Source: Sinotaia quadrata
Taxonomy: Eukaryota > Mollusca > Gastropoda > Architaenioglossa > Viviparidae
Length of the DNA stretch: 64,000 bases
Direction: 5' to 3'
Assembly: GCA_028829895.1 (NCBI GenBank)
Contig: CM054179.1
Coordinates: 107,443,875-107,507,874, forward strand
This document shows, piece by piece, positions 55,001-61,000 of this stretch. Positions within the stretch are counted from its first letter, which is position 1. Every line of letters begins with the position of its first letter. The notes beneath the pieces were generated by a model. It had not been told where the DNA came from and ran no database searches. It saw only the letters and a list, made by a program, of their open reading frames with translations. Position numbers and translations under genes: made by a program.

Positions 55001-58000
55001 TTTTTTTCAAATTAGTGTTTGACATTTCTTAGAAGCACAAATAGTTTTATCTATACTTGTATAGGTAGAGTTTAGGTCTTATTTTTAAGATCTGCAGACT
55101 GAGTAGATGTAAGATATTTATCGGTTCATTGTGCTTTCCTCAAAACATGCCACACCTGGCAACTTAACTATTTGAGTGGTATTTTCATGTAGGTATTTGC
55201 TAACATGCCCACTGTCTTTTCTCTTAAAGGAGATTTTGAAAAATAAAATACTTAATTTGAGAACAGTTTAGTCTGTTGCATGTAGTTTTCAAGTTGGCTA
55301 ATATTGACACTTTTATTCCCAGGACTTTGATTACAGTTCCTGTAAATCTGCAAGTTGCCTCAGTTGTCAAAACAACTAAATACACTTCTTTTGTTCCCAA
55401 GACTTTGGTATTGTTCGCTGTTTATTTGAGTATTGCCTGCAGTTTTTAAATTGGAATATACTCAGGCCTTTTGTTCTGAAGACTTTAATTATGGGTGTTT
55501 TAGTTTACTTTATAAATGGATAACAAATCATTTTAGGAAATAATTATAACAATTTATTTTCAGTGACAAACAAATTAGATTTTAGAGGAATATTTAGAAT
55601 GTATGGGAGCAAATCTTTAGGTTTTGAAATGGGAATCAGAATGACCAGACAATTCTCATTAGCTAGGTCAAGCATTGGATTAATGTACTTTTATACACTG
55701 TTTTCTTCTTCTTTTTTTTTTTATAAGATCAGCCATTCACTGCTTACTAACTAGTTCACAGGTAATGGATTGATGTACTTTTATACACTGTTTTCTTCTT
55801 TTTTTTTAATAAGATCAGCCAGGCACTGCTTACTAACTAGTTCACTGGCATTGGATTGATGTACTGTTATATGTTGTTTTATTTTTTTTTTCATAAGATC
55901 AGCCAGGCACTGCTCACTGTCTAGGTCAAGCATTGGATTTATTTACTTTTATAGTTTTCTTCTTCTTTTTTTTTTAATAAACACTGCTCACTAACTGGTT
56001 CACAGGCATTGAACGGAACTTTTTATTCACTGTTGTTGTCTTCTTTTACCTTAAGACTTTTCATCTTTAAATGTGTTTTCGTCATAGGCTAAGCCCAGAA
56101 TTTGTTTTCATTGTACTAAAGGTAGTCAGCCCTCCCATTCAAATCTTTTGCTAATATGATTCCTTTTATGTAGAATTGTGAAATGCTTTTAAAATTATAA
56201 TTGTCATAAAATTACTCTTTTACTTTAGTAATCTATACAGTCATAAAGAGAAATTCAGATTGTAGAATTACATTTTCCCATATTAGTAAGGTCCTGGATA
56301 TGGTGATCTACTCTCTAGATAAAAAGGAATTAATCTTTTAAAAGTATTTCATATCTTTTATTCGATTTACATTTATTTTTTGAATAACAAAGTTGAGTGA
56401 GTCCTACATAGTAGACACCTGGTAAGCTTACATTAGGATAACTTATTTTAAAATGCAAACAATTCTTTTTACTCTAATTATTAGGAAAAACTTCTTTTAT
56501 AATATATGTTTTATTTTAAAAACAATTCCTTTTACTTAATGATCTGTGCACTCTCAAAGACAAATTCATATATCATGAACTTTGTCAGTAAAAGGAATTT
56601 CATACAACATAAACCTTGTCAGTAAAAGAAATCCATACATCACTTTTGTAAGAGAAATTCATACAACATGAAACCTATTTAGTAATTTATATAACCTAGT
56701 CAACAAAAGAAAATCATACAACATAAAACCTTGTCAGTAAGAGAAATTCATACAACATAAAAGCCTTGTCAGCAAGAGAAATTTATAATCATAAAACCTT
56801 GTCAGTAAAAGAAATTCATATAGCATTAAACCCTCTTAGTAGAAGAAATTCATACAACATAAAACTTTGTCAGAAAGAGAAATTCATGCAACATAAAACC
56901 AAGTTAGTAAAAGAAATTCATACAACATAAACCTTGTCAGTAAGAGAAATTCATACAACATTAAACCTTGTCAGAAGTTAATGACATATAAAAGTGAGAA
57001 ATTTGCTCAGTACACATTGACACTATTAATTACAAGCAGGACTTCTAGTTGCAGAATGCACTCATTTTCTGGCATTTGTACCCCAAATCCATTATTTAAT
57101 GCATTGCTCTCTTGTATGATGATGCATACTGACAGCCACAGTTGAGAGTTTGGTCATTTCTTATGTATCTCTTTCAAGGATCTTTATTGATAGACTTTGA
57201 AATCATCACAGAAATTTGTCAAACATGACACACCACTGAATAATTATAACAATCACCCACCATGCCCATATCACTGTCCACACACCATAATCACCAACAC
57301 ACCAGCATCAATACATCAGTGTGTGTGGAAAAAATAAAACAAATTGAAAATAAACACAGTAAATTCAATAAATAATACAATAAATTATTAAAATAATTTA
57401 GACTTTTTAAAATGGTAAAATTAATGGCAGTATATCTCTTATGCATTAAAATGTTTTTTCTTTGATAGGTTTATTTACAGTACAATACTGTATGGACTGA
57501 TTCACTTTTCCTTTCGTACACCATGTCTTTGTTACTTATTGACACTGACTTCATTAGATTTCGAAACATTGAAATGTTTTATGAGAACTTAGTTCATTTG
57601 AGAATAACTACAGTTTTATCCCCCAGATACTCTACACAGTCATAGCTTTCAACTCTGCATGTTATCTTTTATGTTGCAGCTGAATACCCAGCTCCAGAAA
57701 ATATCAAAGTGACATATTACCCTAATTCAACAGTTCAAATATTTTGGAGTGATCCACTTGATAAACCTTTAAAAGAAAACTTTCTGGTAAGTTTATCTTA
57801 ATATGAGTATATTTTTATCCAGATGTGAATGCCTCCAGTGTGGGAGAGTCAGCAGTCAAAATACCTGTAATGTGAGAGCCAGCAATTTTAGGGTGGCCTG
57901 TTGAAAATATCTATAATGTGAAAGAGCCAGCAGTCTTAGAGTGGCCTGTTGAAAATACCTGAAATGTGAGAGCCAGAAGTCTTAGGGTGGCCTGTTGAAA

Positions 58001-61000
58001 AAATGTGAGAGCAAGCAATCTTAGAGTGGTCTGTTGCAGATAGCTAATGTGAGAGAGCTAGCAATCTTAGAGTGGCCTGTTGCAGATAGCTAATGTGAGA
58101 GAGCCAGCAATCTTAGAGTGGCCTGTTGAAAATGCCTGTAATGTGAGCAATCAAAGATTGGTTAGTTAATGAAGAAAATAAAGATATTAAGCCTTGTATG
58201 AAGTGTTATATACATCTTTGACGCATACAAAAAGAATGTTTAGTTTAATACTGACTTGTCTGAAACTGAACAGTAGTATGTGAATTGTGTTATAAAGAAA
58301 TCAAACATAAGATTGTCAAAATCACTCCACCTTTTGTTCATAAATAAAGTCAAAATTAATGTTTTTATTGGTAGGTAAGCATGAAAGATACTGGAAATGA
58401 AAATAACTGTGTGTGTCATGCATAAACACTCAGCTACTTCTTTGTAAGACTCAGACTTTCAGAGTACTTTAGCCCAGATAAATGAATGTCAGACTCAGAC
58501 TTTCAGAGTACATTAACCCAGATAAATGAATGTCAGACTCAGACTTTCAGAGTACTTTAGCCCAGATAAATGAATGTCAGACTCAGACTTTCAGAGTACA
58601 TTAGCCCAGATAAATGAATGTCAGATTCAGACTTTCAGAGTACATTAGCCCAGATAAATGAATGTCAGACTCAGACTTTCAGAGTACATTAGCCCAGATA
58701 AATGAATGTCAGACTCAGACTTTCAGAGTACATTAGCCCAGATAAATGAATGTCAGATTCAGACTTTCAGAGTACATTAGCCCAGATAAATGAATGTCAG
58801 ACTCAGACTTTCAGAGTACATTAGCCCAGATAAATGAATGTCAGACTCAGACTTTCAGAGTACATTAGCCCAGATAAATGAATTTTTCTAATTTTACAGA
58901 AGTAAATGATAAATCTCATTTTATCATTATGGTTAAAATAATCTTCACTATTATTTTTGTGCAATCTTTCTATCCCTTGAGAGAAAAAACAAGCATGTTC
59001 TTCCAGTTCAGGGTGTGATGTTATGCAAGTTCATAATTTGTCACATTCAGTTTGCTACATTATGACATTATGATGCTGAATGGTGGGAATAAGACAAGAT
59101 CTATTTAGTATTCAGTCCTATATGTTGACAATTCATGCTGTGACAATACAAATATATACACATTGTCAGGTTTATGCATTATAACAGTTGGTTAATACAG
59201 ATGCTGAATGGTGGGAATAAGACAAGATCTATTTAGTATTCAGTCCTATATATTGACAATTCATGTCATGACAATACATTTATATACACATGGTCAGGTT
59301 TATGCATTATAACAGTTGGTTAATACAGATGTAGGATCATGGGTAAAGGCCTTGTTTGAATTATGTTTAAAAATTCATTATATTTATTTTTCTCATATTT
59401 TATTTTGATTAATGCCACCTATTTATTAATGTTCTATGAATGCTGTAGTAAATTTACTTTTTCTTCTTAAATCTCATAGTAAAACTGTGAATGTATTGTA
59501 TCTATCACAGCATCATAATCACTTATTGACTAAAATCTTACAGAGAAATGCTACTCAAAGTGCAACTTTTTATTTGCTAATGATTAACATTTTAGAACAA
59601 AAGGTAATTGCTAAATTATTTTAGCTTGTAGAAAATAAGTTATAAGCATTAGTGAAATCTTTCATAAAACTCTGAATCTAAGTTTTATTTTACAAATTTA
59701 ATTTTGTCTAAAGTCAGGTCACATGACATTTACACTCTACCCTTCTTCCCTTTATCCACAATGTTTTGATAAGTTTGAACAAAGTACCATTTTTAAAAAG
59801 TACTATAGCATATATTTTAAAGTTTATTTCTCATATATATTATAAATGTACTTACTATTTACATAAAGTCATATAAAACAATCAGATTTTGCCTTAAATG
59901 ATTTCAGCCTATTTTTGTTTTTCTATTTCCCATCTCTGATTGCATATTGTTGATAGAAAAGTTTTGTCCATTTTCTAGTCCCTCCGCCCACCTTTTCTGG
60001 ATGTGATATTATCCATAAATTGATCAAGTATGTCTTAAATGATTTTAGCCCACTTTTTCTAGTCTTTCCTCTCACCCTTTCTGGATGTGAAATTGTCCAT
60101 AAGATGATCAAGTTTGTCTGAAATGATTTTAGCTCTTTTTCCTTTTTCCATTTATGCATATTTTGATTTGGTAATCATGAGATCTAAAACATACATTTCC
60201 TTGTGTATTGTATTTTACTCTTTACTGTATAATTGTTTACATGAGTTCTAAACACACTTAACACATTGTAACATATATTTCCTTTGTTTCACTCAAGTTG
60301 TACCATATGTTTCCTTTGTTTCACTCAAGTTGTACCATATGTTTCCTTTTCTTTGATATAGTTTTATATTCTCTCAATATAATGTATGTCTGATGAGTCC
60401 CATTGCATTAATGGGATTACATGTACTATTGCTTTTAAAATAATTTTTATACAGGGATGAAATCTGATTAAAAAGAAAAGGTTTAAAATTTGATTTAAAA
60501 GTTGTTCACAGAAATCTCATTTAAACTGTTATACTGTGTGTTTTTTTGTTTACTAATTTCTTTAACTATTCATCCATATTTCTATTTCTTTAACTATTTC
60601 ATCCATATTAACACTGGGATTTCCCTGAAAATCATTTGTGATGTTTGTAAAAATAAAATTAGAAATTGTTGTACATTTGCCATATGGGTTTGAAGGAAAC
60701 AGAATATATGCTTGAGTAATGTCTTTTAATTAATGCATATTTAATTCTACATAGCAGTGAATGTGAAATTCTCTTGTTTGGTTTTTTTTTTAATTTTTGT
60801 TTTGTTTTTGTCTTGTGCAGGGTTACAATGTGACAATTTTACAGAATCATAAAGTAATAGTAAATAGAGTGGTGACAACAACCTACCTTCTTGAAAACCT
60901 TACCATTGATTATTCTTACGACGTGATTGTAAATATGATAATAAAGGATGGTCCACCAGGGTTGAGTAGCAGCCAACAGTTTTACTGTAAGTTTTGATGT

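Noticed and set aside
58447..58885. CRISPR-like appearance of regular repeats
   Set aside because: Units are head-to-tail with no unique spacers, and the host is an intron-bearing eukaryote.
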